A DNA stretch of 64,000 nucleotides from the NCBI RefSeq assembly GCF_026213295.1, contig NC_079418.1, positions 3,347,887 to 3,411,886 on the forward strand, given 5' to 3'. This stretch comes from Gadus chalcogrammus. Its lineage: Eukaryota > Chordata > Actinopteri > Gadiformes > Gadidae. Each line of letters opens with the position of its first letter. The first letter of the stretch is position 1. The notes below the pieces were generated by a model. The model had not been told where the DNA came from and did no database searches. It saw nothing but the letters and a program-made list of their open reading frames with translations. Position numbers and translations under genes: made by a program. This document shows, piece by piece, positions 1 through 11,576 of this stretch.

Positions 1-2317
1 ATTGTTGTTAGGTTCTCTGGAAAGTGATAATGACAATCACTCTGAAAGTGCCAGTGATGGTAAGTATCTTATTATTCTTATTCTCAGATTAGGCTACACT
101 ACAGCCTCCACCTCACATTGGTTTTGAGTTGGACAGACTAAAGCCCATTACTAATTACAAATCTAGTGTATTTAATCAATTATGAGTCAAAATGAATGCA
201 ATGTTATATCAGAATGATGTCATAAGTGCATTTGTTGCACTAAATGTGTTCCTCTATATTGCTCTAAGACTCACTTGAACACGATCCTGAAAATGATCCG
301 GAATACACACCTGTCAATGAAGGTGAGTAACTTATTGTCAATTTGTTTTTTTACATTTCTGTCAGCTACTAATGGGCTCAGCCACATGCACACACACAAA
401 CACACACACACACACCACTGCCAAACTTTAATGCATGCCTACACACTGACACACATACTTCCACATGCTAAGAAACTATGTAAGTGAAATGTGAATTTGT
501 GAAACATGTTTTCTTTTGTTTTTCTTTTAATCATATGAATATGCTGTTGACCGGGTAACATCCAGAAAAGGAGAAGAATGAGGGGCCAATCATATCTTGG
601 ACGGAAAAAAAATTAATTCATCAACAAAGAAGAAAAAAAAATGGAGGGGCGGTGCCTGGCTGAGTCCTGCCAGAAATCCAGCAAACTACACTGCACCGAA
701 ATCGATGAAGGGAAGAGGGAAGAAATATTCAAGTATTTTTGGGGGAAATGGACTGGAAAGAAAGGAAAATCTACGTGAAGTCACTGGTGGAGGTGAGTGA
801 TGTCAAGTGGCGCCGGACAGAAGCGGTTCAGTCTCTGAGGTCAGCATCTCTCTGTGGTTTTTTATGTGTTGATGGTAGAAGGCTCAGAGTTTGTCAGCGG
901 ATGTTCCTGTCGACCCTTGGCATCAAGCAGTGGAGTTTTCTAAAATGGGTTGGAAGAAGAGAGGAAAGTCCTGAGAAGACGACAAGAGTGAGGGTGAGGA
1001 CAGAAGAGCGGGACTTCCTAAAGTCCTTTCTTCTTAAACTGCCGAAAGTACCATCGCACTACTGTAGGTCCTCCTCTTCTAAGATGTACCTGGAGCCTTT
1101 ATTCAAGTCAATCAATCATCTCCACTCACAATATAAGCAGACATGTGCAGCCTACGGCATCCAGCCTCTGTCAAGACAAGTGTTCAGTAACACCTTTAAA
1201 GAATTAAATCTGTCATTGTTCCATTCAAAGAAAGATCAGTGTGACACTTGCTGTGCCTTCAAAGCTGGGAACATCGAGGCTGCTGTGTGGGAGGAACACT
1301 GTGTTAAGAAGGACGAGGACGAGCAGAAAAGAATAGGGACAAACAACTTGCAAATAACACCACCTTGGTTGCATGCATGGATCTGCAAGGCCCGTCTCCT
1401 CTGCCCAAAGCTTCAAGCGTCTGCCCTCTACTACAAAATGAAGCTTGGTGTCCACAATTTTACCATCTACAATATGGTATCACATGAAGTGACAAATTAC
1501 CTTTGGCATGAGGGTGAGGGGGGGGGGGGTCTCTGCCAATGAGTTTGCCTCCTGCATTGTGGACTATCTTGAAACAGACCCCACTTACACTGAATTCATT
1601 ATTTGGAGTGATGGGTGTTGGTTATTAAAACCGAAACCTGGTCCTGAGCAATGCCCTCTTAAAGTTTGCCACTGAAAGAAAAAAGCAAGTGACGCAGAAG
1701 TACCTTCAAAGAGGCCACACACAGATGGAATGTGACTCTGTGCACAGTGTGATCGAAAGAAAGTTAAGGAACCGAGATGTACATGTTCCAGCTGAGTATG
1801 CTGCACTCATTCGGGGAGCTCGTTCAAGTCCAAAACCATACGAGCTGAAGTATGTTGATTACAGCTTTTTCCAAGACTTCAGCAAAGGGAAAATCTGCAA
1901 GTCAATTCGACCTGGTAGCAAAGTTGGCGATCCTATGGTGCATGACCTCCGAGCAGTCAGGTCTTTACAGACTACTTTTTCATGCATGAAATATTAGCTA
2001 TATCATATTAAAATATTTTGTTTCATAAATCTAAACTTGCTTTTGGTTCCCTCCTATCTCTGTTCCCCGACATCCCTCTTTTCTTTCATCTCTCTATTAG
2101 ATACAATGTGGATGGCAGTATGGAGTTCAAATTACTCCACTCCGACAACTGGCAACCCTTCACATCCCCATCCCTGAGGAAGGCGTGTGTCAGCGTGGCC
2201 CAAATCTATACATCCCCCCAGAAAATTAAAGCACTTAAGTTCAAGCACCTTCAAGAACTGAAACATGTCTTACCGAAGGACTTTCATCCATTTTATGATG
2301 CACTTGACCATGAGTGA
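1..2317 (+). pseudogene. Degenerate multi-exon DUF7869-type gene (transposon-like)
   Basis: Readable exons are 1-59 (acidic, donor gtaagt), 69-322 region with exon about 269-322 (DPENDPEYTPVNE, donor gtgagt), about 570-1540, 1541-1960 and 2100-2317. The third carries a cysteine-containing segment (ESCQKSSKLHC), then EEIFKYFW, and a typical CDTC knuckle near 1240-1260. Downstream come a WHEGEG motif, IIWSDGC, and GHTQMECDSVH, the order I associate with the DUF7869 family. Lesions are visible: a frameshift near 745, a frameshift at the poly-G run 1509-1520, an extra T near 1620 followed by a CAA-to-TAA stop, and a stop near 1675. The last exon resumes after an intron ending ctattag at about 2100 and ends with a TGA. 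Function is unknown; the D in WSDGC and the repeated genomic occurrence of the family suggest a mobile origin, which is inference. The 5 prime end lies outside the window. Confidence 0.6.
381..416. repeat. (CA)n microsatellite
   Basis: Short run of CA repeats with a few interruptions inside an intron of the DUF7869-type relic. Confidence 0.85.
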
Positions 2318-2965
2318 TGGTCAGCTCAAATAGCACAAACAATAACATACACACCACTATTAAACATTATTTATTTATTGATAAAAGCAAGTGTGGTTTT
2401 TCTGACTACCTAGATAAATGTCTTATTGATTAATGTATTAATGAAATGTTCTATTTATTGAGTATTGACAAGTAATTGTTTATGTGCATGTTTTACAATG
2501 ACTTGGTTTTATCTGTTGAACTCTTGGAATTCCTATCTGCCAATCTGACAGGAAAGACATGATTAAAATCTTGCATTTAGGCAAGTTGCTATTTTATAAT
2601 TCCACCTGTAGTAGCAGTAGTGAGTCTAATTAGCCGTAACTGCTTAAACAGGAACGGGCTCGTTGGAGTTTAGTGAAATGGCAGCTTCATTTTTCCTTTC
2701 CTTTTCTGCAATACAGTGCCAAATAAATATTATTTTGATGATAGCCTGGTGAGACAATAGCTTTTCTTTACAGTAGGCCTAACTTTATCGCTAGAAAAAG
2801 TTTTCCCCTTGTCGCCTGAGACGTAGGTCAAGGAGTGGAGGAGTGACACAATTACGGTAGGTCTAACGTTACAACCTCTCTATAGCTTGTTAGTGTACTG
2901 ATTCATTATCGCTTCATAGTTAGCAGGAGACATAATAATGAAGGGACAATGAATCCGTGCACTGA
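2318..2965. other. Noncoding stretch, nothing recognised
   Basis: A/T-rich sequence after the last exon of the DUF7869-type relic. No ORF of interest, no clear repeat ends. It probably holds the 3 prime UTR of that relic at its start. Confidence 0.4.
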
Positions 2966-3076
2966 TTTTCATACTGACAAGATTAATAGGCTATGCTCAG
3001 TTTATTAAATAGCCTTAGGTTGGACGTAGGCTATTTAATAAACTTAGCGTAGCCTATTCATCTGTCAGTATGAAAC
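2966..3076. repeat. Foldback (hairpin) repeat of about 110 bp
   Basis: The segment from about 2968 (ttcatactgacaagattaat...) is the imperfect reverse complement of the segment ending at about 3075 (...catctgtcagtatgaaa). The arms are about 48 bp and the loop is short (ttaggttggacgta). It looks like a small MITE or foldback relic; no target duplication was identified. Confidence 0.75.
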
Positions 3077-3349
3077 GCGACTTGCCCATTCATGATCGGA
3101 AGAACGCGTATCGACCACCGTTACTGTAAAATATGCACGTATGTCCATTTAAACTAGATTTTGGTAAAATGTGAACTATACCATCACACTGGCAATATTA
3201 CGATTACATTTACATTTCGAGTCCGAGCCCGTCTGCACACCGTCTGCAGCAGGAGCAGCAGCTGACAGAGGTTTCGGTTGGACTAGACGGATACTGAGTT
3301 GAAGGAGTTTTTTTTAACCCAAAGACAGTGAAGGAACAACACTTTATAT

Positions 3350-4409
3350 TAGGGATGCACGATGTATCGGCAGTGATATCGTTATCGGCCGATGTTAGTC
3401 ATTTTTTAACATATCGGCATCGGCCCGATAAGTAAAACTGGTCCGATATTAACAGCTGATATTTATTTCCGTCTAGTTGCCGTTGTGTTTCTTTTTTGCC
3501 CATGCGCAGCTTGTTTGGTCATGTGACAGTGTCAGTGACACAGCCAGAGACGCACAGAGGCAGTACAGGAGTGTTTGTCACCTTAACTGAAAAGAATCAA
3601 TGTCGGCGGTTTGGATGTTTTTTACGGTCTCAAATGAAGGTACTCGAATTGCAATATGCAGTACTTGCAAAGCCGAAGTAATGCTCGGAGGATGCCGTGT
3701 CAAATCATTCCAACACCAATAGTGGTGCAACGGTTCACGGGTTCACCGTGAACCCAACCCTCACGGTTCGGGACGCAAGTGATCAGCGCATGTTTAAAGG
3801 ACAATTCCGGTATTAACAACATCATCAAGTATCGTAGCGAAATACAGTTTCTGTTGTGTTTTATTTGGCGTTCCGTAATCGCATTGAAACGGAAACCGGA
3901 ACCGGTTTATATTTGGTTGTAGTCTTTTCGCTCCGTTCTCCGGATCAACAGTAGGGCTAGAACCGAGTGAAAAGACTACAACCAACTTCCCTTGATATAT
4001 TTGATGTAGCCTATTTCACAGATTTGAGTTGAAATTGACTTAAACTTTCCATGAATATTGGCAAATTTGATTTAAGTTATAAAACCTTGTCAAGATATTT
4101 TGATTTGTGATCGTTATTGTGATTTATGATCCAAACTTTTTCATAGATGCAAGTTGTAAAAGTAGCCTAAAACTAACACTGTTAGTAACTTGTGTTTGTT
4201 ATGGATGCCCTGTAACTGTAACTTGTTTTGGAAAATAAAGAAAGAAATAACTTTTTCATATTCACAGTGTTTACATGTTCTTCAGTATACAAAATCATCA
4301 TAGAAACTTGTTTTTATACCAATATCAATATCGGTAAATATTGGCCGTAACAGCAATTTTATTATCGGATATCGGTATCGGTCAAAACTTTCATATCGGT
4401 GCATCCCTA
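3350..4409. mobile_element. Non-autonomous hAT transposon, 1,060 bp
   Basis: Ends are TAGGGATGCAC at the left and GTGCATCCCTA at the right, flanked by a perfect 8 bp duplication CTTTATAT (3342-3349 and 4410-4417), diagnostic of the hAT superfamily. Interior near both ends is rich in ATCGG/CCGAT subterminal motifs. It contains a relic BED-finger exon (3599-3715), an imperfect 27 bp inverted repeat at about 3912-3986, and an AATAAA-type signal near 4238, but no transposase core. Confidence 0.93.
3599..3715 (+). pseudogene. BED-type zinc-finger exon relic of a hAT transposase
   Basis: One frame reads SAVWMFFTVS, then ICSTCKAEVMLGG, then a Lys-Ser-Phe stretch before a TAG. The VW...F and C-x2-C layout matches the N-terminal BED finger of ZBED-like hAT transposases; the distal His pair is degraded. 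The rest of the transposase is missing from this 1 kb element, so only a DNA-binding exon was retained. Confidence 0.6.
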
Positions 4410-4439
4410 CTTTATATAGGCCTACAGTCCAGTGTTAAG

Positions 4440-4651
4440 ATATGACCAAAGTACAAGCTGTGTTCACTAACACTAAAGCTCGCTGTGGGCGTGCATGAAC
4501 CACCTGTCAGCGGCTGGCTGTAAACTAAACAGTGCCGCGCCTACGAGTGACGTATTAATCGCGCGACTCAACGAATCGATGACCAAATTCGTTGCCAACG
4601 CTTTTAGTAATCGATTTTTATCGATTTTATCAATTCGTTGTTGCAGCCCTA
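4440..4651. mobile_element. Truncated hAT end fragment
   Basis: The right part (atcgatttttatcgatttta ... gttgcagcccta) is a typical hAT terminus of the TAGGGCTGCAAC type in reverse orientation. Its left end is not visible and the Rex1-like LINE begins immediately after it. Confidence 0.5.
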
Positions 4652-4672
4652 ACTCCCACCCACCCCTCCAAC

Positions 4673-5382
4673 ACAATAGTCAAATTCGCGGACGATACGA
4701 CTGTGGTGGGGCTCATAACTGGAGGAGATGAGTCGGCCTATAGGAATGAGGTGCAGCGGCTGGTGGAGTGGTGTGCTGCAAACAACCTGACCCTTAACAC
4801 AATTAAAACAAAGGAGGTTATAATGGATTTCAGGCGTCACAGAGCTGACCCAGCCCCTCTCCACATAAATGGTGACTGTGTGGAGAGAGTCTCCACCTTC
4901 AAGTTCCTGGGAACTCACATCTCTGAGGACATATCCTGGTCAGCTAACACATCAGCGGTGGTGAAGAAGGCCCAACAACGATTCCACTTCCTGAGGGTAC
5001 TCAAGAGAAACAAACTGGAGGAGAAGCTCCTGGTGACCTTTTACCACTCCACCATCGAGAGTGTGCTGGCCTTCTCCATCACTGTGTGGTATGCTGGCTG
5101 TACAGTGGCTGACAGGAAAGAGGAGGGTGATAAGGTCAGCTGAAAAAAAACTATTGGCTCTCCTTTGCCCTCCTTGGATGACATTGCCAGCTCACGATGC
5201 ATCTCAAGAACAAGTAAGATCATCAGTGACCACCTCCATCCCGGCCACCACCTGCTCAGCCTACTGCCCTCTGGTAGGAGGTACAGGAGCCTGAAGAGCA
5301 GAACCAACAGACTGAACAAAAGCTTCTTTCCTTGGGAAATCAGGGGCCGTATTCACAAAGCATTTTATCTTACCGCTAGGAG
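4673..5382 (+). pseudogene. Reverse transcriptase C-terminal part of Rex1/CR1-like LINE
   Basis: Begins just before the catalytic FADD box (VKFADDTTVVG), followed by thumb-region motifs FKFLGTHI and KKAQQRFHFLR and the terminal SGRRYRSLKSRTNR segment. Endonuclease and the N-terminal RT fingers are absent because of 5 prime truncation. A frameshift near 5,105-5,145 (around the poly-A run) separates the TVWYAG part from the PSLDDIASS part. The last codons are interrupted by the Harbinger at 5344; the frame resumes at 7042 with R-T-L-N and ends at a TGA. Non-functional. Confidence 0.8.
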
Positions 5383-7038
5383 TGCTCCTAACTCGCGCTA
5401 AAACATTTTACGTAGGAGTTTTTTCTTAAAAGTTATTCACAAAGCTGCTGAGACCTACTCTTACTAAGGATAAATCACAAAGAGTGAACTAAGAGTGACG
5501 CGCCGTTGCTATGGATTACGTCAATTCTCGTACAAGAAGTTAGAAGCGGTCAGTTCGGTGATTGGTTGTTCAGACGAGCCCACTGAATCACCGAAAAACA
5601 AGGAAATAGCCTAGGCTAGAAATGAATTCCTATTAAGTAGTTATAGTGCAGTTAGCAGAATACACGCATGATGACAATTTTGTGCAGACCACGATAATGA
5701 CGTTGTAGCCTGCACGTTCAAGAGAGAGAGAAAGCAAACAATAAAAATACGTAAAATTGAAAATAAAATAAATGTTATGAACTACACAAGTGTTGACTGA
5801 TTTGTGCCAAGGTGTTTACCTAAAATGTGTTTTCAAAGTGATCCCTAAATGCCAGTCCACTCGGTTCCACACGGCCAAATTCATTGTCATGTTGATCGCC
5901 ATCATCATCATCATCATCATCGTCTGGCTGTGGAATGTTCCTCCGCTTGCAGAGGTTGTGTGGAATGGCACATGCAGTGATTACTGTGCTTGCCCTCTCT
6001 GGGGTGAGGGGTATTTCGCCGTGGAGGACATGAAACCGACGTTTCATCTGCCCAATTCCTCTCCACAACATTTTGTGTATGTTTGTGTGCGCTAGCATAT
6101 ATGGAAGAAATAATCAGTAAACAATAATAAATATGGATTCAACAAATAAAAGGCGTCAAAGAGCCAATACGATGTGTTTTACGCATAGGACTAAGCGTAA
6201 TCTGCGTAATCACTTACATGTTATACTTTAACTGTGCTCCCGGTTGTGGATTGAGGTAGGGTGTCTAAAGCCACGTCTTGCATGGATAGTCACTGTCACC
6301 CAGCAAGTGACACCCAACTGGTACATCTCAAAAAGCCGCCTCAGACCGCTCACCATTAAAATGTGCGAATCATGGGTAGCTGAAGATCCAGGCCACTTTG
6401 CAACAACATCCAGTAGGCTATGTTAAAATTTGCATCAAAAACAACCTGCGTGTTGATGGAATGCACTTTCTTCCTATTGACGAACACGTCCGCGTCTTTT
6501 GATGGCGCAATTATTTTTATGTGCGTCCCGTCAATAGCACCGGCCACACCGGGCATACCTGCAATTGCCATGAAGTTGGCTTTGATCCTGTGTAATTGTT
6601 GAATGTCCAAAGGAAAGTTTATGGCACGGCTGACTGATGGTTGCGATATTTTTAAATCGTCGGCATTGCAAAGTTGCATTTCCCCTGTTGCTAAAAAACG
6701 TAGTGTGGCCAAACATTTTATTTCGGGACTAATCAGATTATTGTTAGTCTGGGATATTATTGCATCGCGCATTAACTCCACAACAAGTTTAATACCCTAA
6801 CATTTCGTCTCGCAGGCATTTTACGATTCTTTGTGAATAGGTCTGACTGAGTTAGGAGTCCTCTTGAGGACTTTTAGGCTCTCCTAGACTTAGGTGCTAC
6901 TTTTAGGCCTAAAATACTTTGTGAATTGCCCTTAGTGAAAAAAGTTAGGAGTCCTAAATTTAAATTTTTTAGGAGTTACTCCTAAATTCGCCAGTTAGGA
7001 CCTACTTTTAGCCCTAAGATCCTTTGTGAATACGGCCC
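5344..7038. mobile_element. PIF/Harbinger transposon with degenerate transposase
   Basis: Perfect terminal inverted repeats GGGCCGTATTCACAAAG / CTTTGTGAATACGGCCC and a 3 bp target duplication CAG (5341-5343 and 7039-7041). Subterminal sequence is rich in AGGAGT/ACTCCT motifs on both sides. It encodes only a broken HARBI1-type transposase on the minus strand; no Myb/SANT partner gene was seen. Inserted in the last coding codons of the surrounding LINE. Confidence 0.93.
5820..6781 (-). pseudogene. HARBI1-like DDE transposase, frameshifted
   Basis: The first segment (6781-6420) shows LRFLATGEMQ, QPSVSRAI and the first catalytic Asp in AGAIDGTHI. After a frameshift near 6422 the frame continues with AKWPGSS and HDS. 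A second shift near 6300 leads to LLGDSDYPCKTW, the region of the second catalytic Asp, followed by an internal TAG. The third segment (about 6080-5930) has VVER, the position of the catalytic Glu, then a small deletion and GQMKRRF. At least three lesions make it inactive. The run of Asp at 5900-5925 is a CATCAT microsatellite. Confidence 0.85.
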
Positions 7039-7608
7039 CAGGACACTTAACACTCATAAAACTTGAAACACAGATTCCTCACTTTCTATGAAGTGCAATA
7101 TGCTTACGGCCTTTATATTTATTTATTCTGACATCACCTGTCCTTGTCTTGTTCCAAATGTTTTTCTTATTTCTGTCTTGTTTTTTTTACAATGTTTAAC
7201 TTAAATTGCTTGTTTATTTATTTATTTTGTATGTGTAATGCACCTTCAGTGGGCACTCCCAATTTCGTTGTATAGGTGACTGTACAATGGCAATAGAGTC
7301 TATCTTATCTTATCTTAACATCCAACACCAGATATTTATCTCTGAATATCTACACTTTGTCTCTCAATCTATCAACTTTCAACCCAATCAACGTGACCCA
7401 TACGGTGTATGCTGTGTGATAAATCTAGCTTTTGATGTAAACACTGATGGCCCACCAGTCTTGTGTTCCTATGGATGCGCAGTGCACACTACCTTCGTCA
7501 GTTGACGGATGGGGGCTACAAAGGCGATTTCATTGGACAGTGAACTTGCGTGTCTTTGCATAACTGATCGGACTCTACAAAAAGACTCAACTCACTGTAC
7601 ACCGCCAA

Positions 7609-9489
7609 ATGTATTCGGACCACCTCCATCACTACAAGAATGCCCTCACTACTGCCAAAACCTCATACTACTCCAACCTCATCAACACTGGTACAGGCAA
7701 CAGCAGAGTCCTCTTCTCAACAGTCAGCCACTTACTTCAGCCTCCTAAATCTCTCCCTCCAGACATTTCCACCACCCAATGCACTGCGTTCCTTGACTTC
7801 TTCAGCTCTAAAATCAACACCATTCACCAACAACTGGCCTCATCTCGCACCCCCTCTGATGACCCACCCTGGATGATCACCTCTGGCCAACCTCTCATCA
7901 GCTCCCTCTCTGACTTCACCCTAGTAACAGAACAGACCGTTTCAGAACTCATCCGCAAAGCCAAAACCACCACCTGTCAGCTCGATCCTCTTCCCACCTC
8001 CCTTGTCAAAGCATGTCTTCCGTCCATCTCCCCCATGATCACCAACATAATTAACTCCTCCCTCACTACTGGTACTGTACCCCCCACTCTCAAGCTGGCT
8101 GCCATCACTCCCATCCTGAAAAAACCTGGTGCTGACCCAACTGACCTTAACCATTACCGGCCCATCTCCAATCTCCCTTTCATCTCCAAAACACTTGAAA
8201 GGGTGGTTGCCGCACAACTACAGTCCCACCTCGACACTAACAATCTCCACGAACCGTTCCAATCTGGCTTCCGTCCAAAACACAGCACTGAAACAGCCCT
8301 AGTCAAAATCACCAACGACCTCCTCCTTGCAGCCGACTCTGGATTACTCACCATTCTCATCCTCCTCGATCTCAGCGCAGCATTCGACACCATCTCCCAC
8401 CCTCTGCTCCTGGACCGCCTAGCTGGTATTGGGATCACTGGTGCTGCACTCTCCTGGTTTACATCCTACCTCACCGGCCGTCAACAATTTGTTCAACTAA
8501 GCAACCACAAGTCTGGGTGTTCAGGTGTCTCACTGGGTGTCCCCCAGGGGTCAGTCTTGGGTCCACTCCTCTTCACCACTTACCTCCTCCCACTGGGCAC
8601 ACTCCTCCGTCACCATGGGGTCCATTTTCACTGCTACGCTGACGACACACAGGTCTACATCTCCACCAAACCCACCGCTGCCATCCCCCCCACTTCCCTC
8701 ATCACGTGCCTGGAAGAGATCCGGAGCTGGTTGAGCAGGAACTTCCTGAAACTCAATGGAAACAAGACCGAGGCCCTGCTCATCGGATCCAAATCCACCC
8801 TCACTAAATCACAACACACCCCAGCTCCACTCATAATTATCGATGGATTCCCAGTACCCTTCTCCTCCAAAGTCAAGAGCCTCGGCGTCATCCTGGACAA
8901 CACCCTCTCATTCGCACCCCATATTCACAACATCACCCGGACTGCATTCTTCCACCTCCGCAACATCGCCAGACTCCGCCCATCACTGACCCAATCCAGC
9001 ACTGAAATCCTAGTTCACTCATTTGTCACATCACGCATAGACTACTGCAACGCCCTCCTCACCGGACTCCCCACCAAACTCATCAACAGACTGCAGATCA
9101 TTCAGAACTCAGCCGCCCGGATCATCACCCGCACCAAATCATCTGACCACATCACCCCTGTCCTCATTCAACTTCACTGGCTCCCAGTACATTACCGCAT
9201 CCAATACAAAACCCTACTCCTCACCTACAAAGCTCTCCACAACCTAGCCCCCAGTTATCTCTGCGACCTCCTCCAAGAATACACTCCCTCCCGCTCCCTC
9301 CGCTCAACCTCTGCTGGACTACTATGTATCCCCACATCACGACTCACTTCAATGGGTGCCCGGTCATTCAGCTGTTCAGCACCCAGGCTCTGGAACTCCC
9401 TCCCCCCACACATAAAACAGTCAGACACCATTACAACCTTCAAGTCACAACTCAAAACTCACCTGTTCAAACTCGCACACAACGTCTAA
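7609..9489 (+). CDS. L2 LINE reverse transcriptase (5-prime-truncated ORF2)
   Basis: 626-residue open frame with no internal stop. RT motifs in order: [11 protein letters not shown] (about residue 180), [21 protein letters not shown] (catalytic Asp, about residue 255), [13 protein letters not shown], and CYADDTQ (catalytic YADD, about residues 343-346), followed by the CR1/L2-type C-terminal region ending in [10 protein letters not shown]. The usual apurinic-type endonuclease domain that precedes RT in L2 ORF2 is not encoded here, so this Met is not the natural start; the copy is 5 prime truncated. The long intact frame suggests a fairly young insertion. A frame open from about 7507 would extend it slightly. 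Confidence 0.9.
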   Translation: MYSDHLHHYKNALTTAKTSYYSNLINTGTGNSRVLFSTVSHLLQPPKSLPPDISTTQCTAFLDFFSSKINTIHQQLASSRTPSDDPPWMITSGQPLISSLSDFTLVTEQTVSELIRKAKTTTCQLDPLPTSLVKACLPSISPMITNIINSSLTTGTVPPTLKLAAITPILKKPGADPTDLNHYRPISNLPFISKTLERVVAAQLQSHLDTNNLHEPFQSGFRPKHSTETALVKITNDLLLAADSGLLTILILLDLSAAFDTISHPLLLDRLAGIGITGAALSWFTSYLTGRQQFVQLSNHKSGCSGVSLGVPQGSVLGPLLFTTYLLPLGTLLRHHGVHFHCYADDTQVYISTKPTAAIPPTSLITCLEEIRSWLSRNFLKLNGNKTEALLIGSKSTLTKSQHTPAPLIIIDGFPVPFSSKVKSLGVILDNTLSFAPHIHNITRTAFFHLRNIARLRPSLTQSSTEILVHSFVTSRIDYCNALLTGLPTKLINRLQIIQNSAARIITRTKSSDHITPVLIQLHWLPVHYRIQYKTLLLTYKALHNLAPSYLCDLLQEYTPSRSLRSTSAGLLCIPTSRLTSMGARSFSCSAPRLWNSLPPHIKQSDTITTFKSQLKTHLFKLAHNV

Positions 9490-9562
9490 CTGATCACTGT
9501 TTTGATAGTTTTTTTGTTTTGTTTTGTCTTGTTTTTGTTTTATTTATTTCTTATTGCTTATG

Positions 9563-9593
<31 letters not shown>

Positions 9594-9682
9594 TTCCACA
9601 ATGTCTTGTTTTTTAAAAAATGTATGATGACTCTGTAAGGTGACCTTGGGTGTTTTGAAAGGCGCCTCTAAATTAAATGTAT

Positions 9683-9706
9683 TATTATTATTATTATTAT
9701 TATTAT
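9683..9706. repeat. (ATT)n tail of the L2 element
   Basis: About eight ATT units directly after the L2 3 prime end; the usual L2 terminal microsatellite. Confidence 0.9.
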
Positions 9707-9708
9707 AA

Positions 9709-10199
9709 CACGATTTTATTAGCTGACGGTTCCGTCGCTTCCTGAAACACAAGCGACGTCAGGCTGCCAGTTCGCGCCAGTTTTTTAACAGCGAAGGAGA
9801 TGGTAAGTGCTGAGTTCTTGTACTAGGCTTCGAATATAATATTGCGCTGTTAAATATAACTTAATTGAATAACATTACATACTGTAGGTTTGCATATGTG
9901 TCGCCACTTAAAGAGAGCGGTGAAGCCAGAGATAGATAGCGTCACGGCCCGGCTCTTGGCCGTAACAAATATGGAGACACACCAAGGTTTAAACTGAAAA
10001 GTAACCATAATTTATTAACAGACACAAAGTTTAACCAAAAATAATGTGTCTGGAGAGGGAGAGAGCCATGGGCAGACTGGTGAGCCTTTTATCTGCCACC
10101 CTATGATTGGGGTTGATTGGGCAGCTCCACCCAACCGGAACCACCTGAGAGGAGAGACCTGGGGAGGATTAGAGGATCTTGCCCAGGTTAACTATAACC
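9709..10199. other. Noncoding stretch, possible exon end near 9801
   Basis: gaaggagatg followed by gtaagtgc near 9801 looks like a short first exon with a splice donor, but no coding partner can be followed. The part from about 9940 (gtcacggcccggctcttggc...) reads like dispersed-repeat sequence. No ORF is convincing. Confidence 0.3.
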
Positions 10200-11576
10200 C
10201 GGGGATTCCACCGGACGCGTTACGGCAGCGTTACGTCTTGGCTGCGACTTTGCCCTGCTTGCATTTCCACCGGGCGCGTTATGGCAGCGCAGCGGCAGCC
10301 GTATTCACGCGAGATCACGAGATCACGCGATAATCCTAAACCTAATGTACTCACCTTCCACTCCCAAAACTACTGCAATTAAATGCCATGCTTTGTCCTT
10401 CCGGCCATTCAGGGGCGCTGCCAGGAATTTTGGGCCCTATGAAAGATTCTAATTTTGGGCCCCCCCCCCCCCCCCAACATCTATCGACTGTTTTGGTAAA
10501 CATGGCCCAGCATCACAATAGCACTTCGGTTAGACTTTTCGTTGCCCCTTCATGGAGTATGGGTTTGTGTGACTTTAAATAAGGGTATGAACTTACTTAT
10601 TAAACGTATTTCATTCAGTTAGTGACATCTTGTAATTCAAGTAATAAACTAAGTATTTATAGCCTACTGTCTTTTAGGCAGCAGTCTTATACATATTGTC
10701 CAATAGCTGCTTAAACACAATTTTAAAACAATGTCCTTCTCTCATGCTAAAATTGGACTTGACCCAGTTTGGTTTCAACACATCAACTTTTCAGCAAATC
10801 CAAACACACTGTTTTCCACACAACACAAATACCCATGGAAATCCAATGGAATTTTGTGTTGAAAATAAAGCTGTGTGTACAGATTCACAAAGACAGAAAT
10901 TTGATTGTTATGCTAAAATTGTCTGTAAGCAGCTTGAAACTGTACTACAATTGTCAGTTTGATTATTGGTTGCCCATTCATGTAGTTAGTGACCTTGCTT
11001 TGTAATTGAGAGTACATTACAATGTTAAACCAGTACATGGCAGCATACGCCTGTGGATGCTTCACAGCCAGAGCCCCAAGAAACCATAAGAGTACTCACA
11101 ATTTCATACCTTGTATAACTGCAATAGTCTTTTCAGAAGACATGATGCACTGCAAAAAAATTCACAGTTTCTGCTTACTTTAAACACAAATTTATTATGC
11201 AAGTAAAATTTCAAATATCCATAAATAGTACATAAAAAATATACATTAAAAAGATAGACTCTTATAGGAACTGAATTAACATTACAATTGCTTGACATCA
11301 ACACAAATATTTACACTTCAGCTTCAAACAATATGAAAAAAAATCTCAATTTACACTTTTCATGAATAAAAAGTTTAATTGCTGAAGTCTAAAGTGCAAA
11401 AAATAGCTCCAAGTAACAATCAAAATGTAAACAAAGAACAGAATTTACAGTGCAATTGCATACAATATCAATGGATCCACATTGTAGACATCAATAAAAA
11501 TATACACTACTGCACAGTTTCAAACAATATGAAGAAATCTTTATGTAAACTGTTCTTATAGAGCAGTAAAGACTTA

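Larger units (their letters stand above)
4653..7318 (+). mobile_element. 5-prime-truncated Rex1/CR1-like LINE, split by a Harbinger
   Basis: Coding 3 prime half of a non-LTR retrotransposon at 4653-5343, continuing after the Harbinger (5344-7038) with a 3 prime UTR at 7039-7318 that ends in a (TCTTA)n-like tail (tatcttatcttatctta). Removing the Harbinger and one CAG copy restores a continuous reading frame through the junction. Family assignment to the Rex1/CR1-like group rests on remembered protein similarity only. Confidence 0.75.
7560..9708 (+). mobile_element. 5-prime-truncated L2-type LINE
   Basis: Contains an uninterrupted RT ORF (7609-9489), a T-rich 3 prime UTR, and the characteristic L2 end (ttttgaaaggcgcctctaaa followed by an ATT-repeat tail at about 9683-9706). 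The 5 prime limit is approximate; the endonuclease half is missing. Confidence 0.85.

Noticed and set aside
5820..6098. ORF with a run of eight Asp
   Set aside because: The Asp run is a CATCAT microsatellite read on the minus strand; the useful part of the frame is the Harbinger KRRF region, already annotated as pseudogene.
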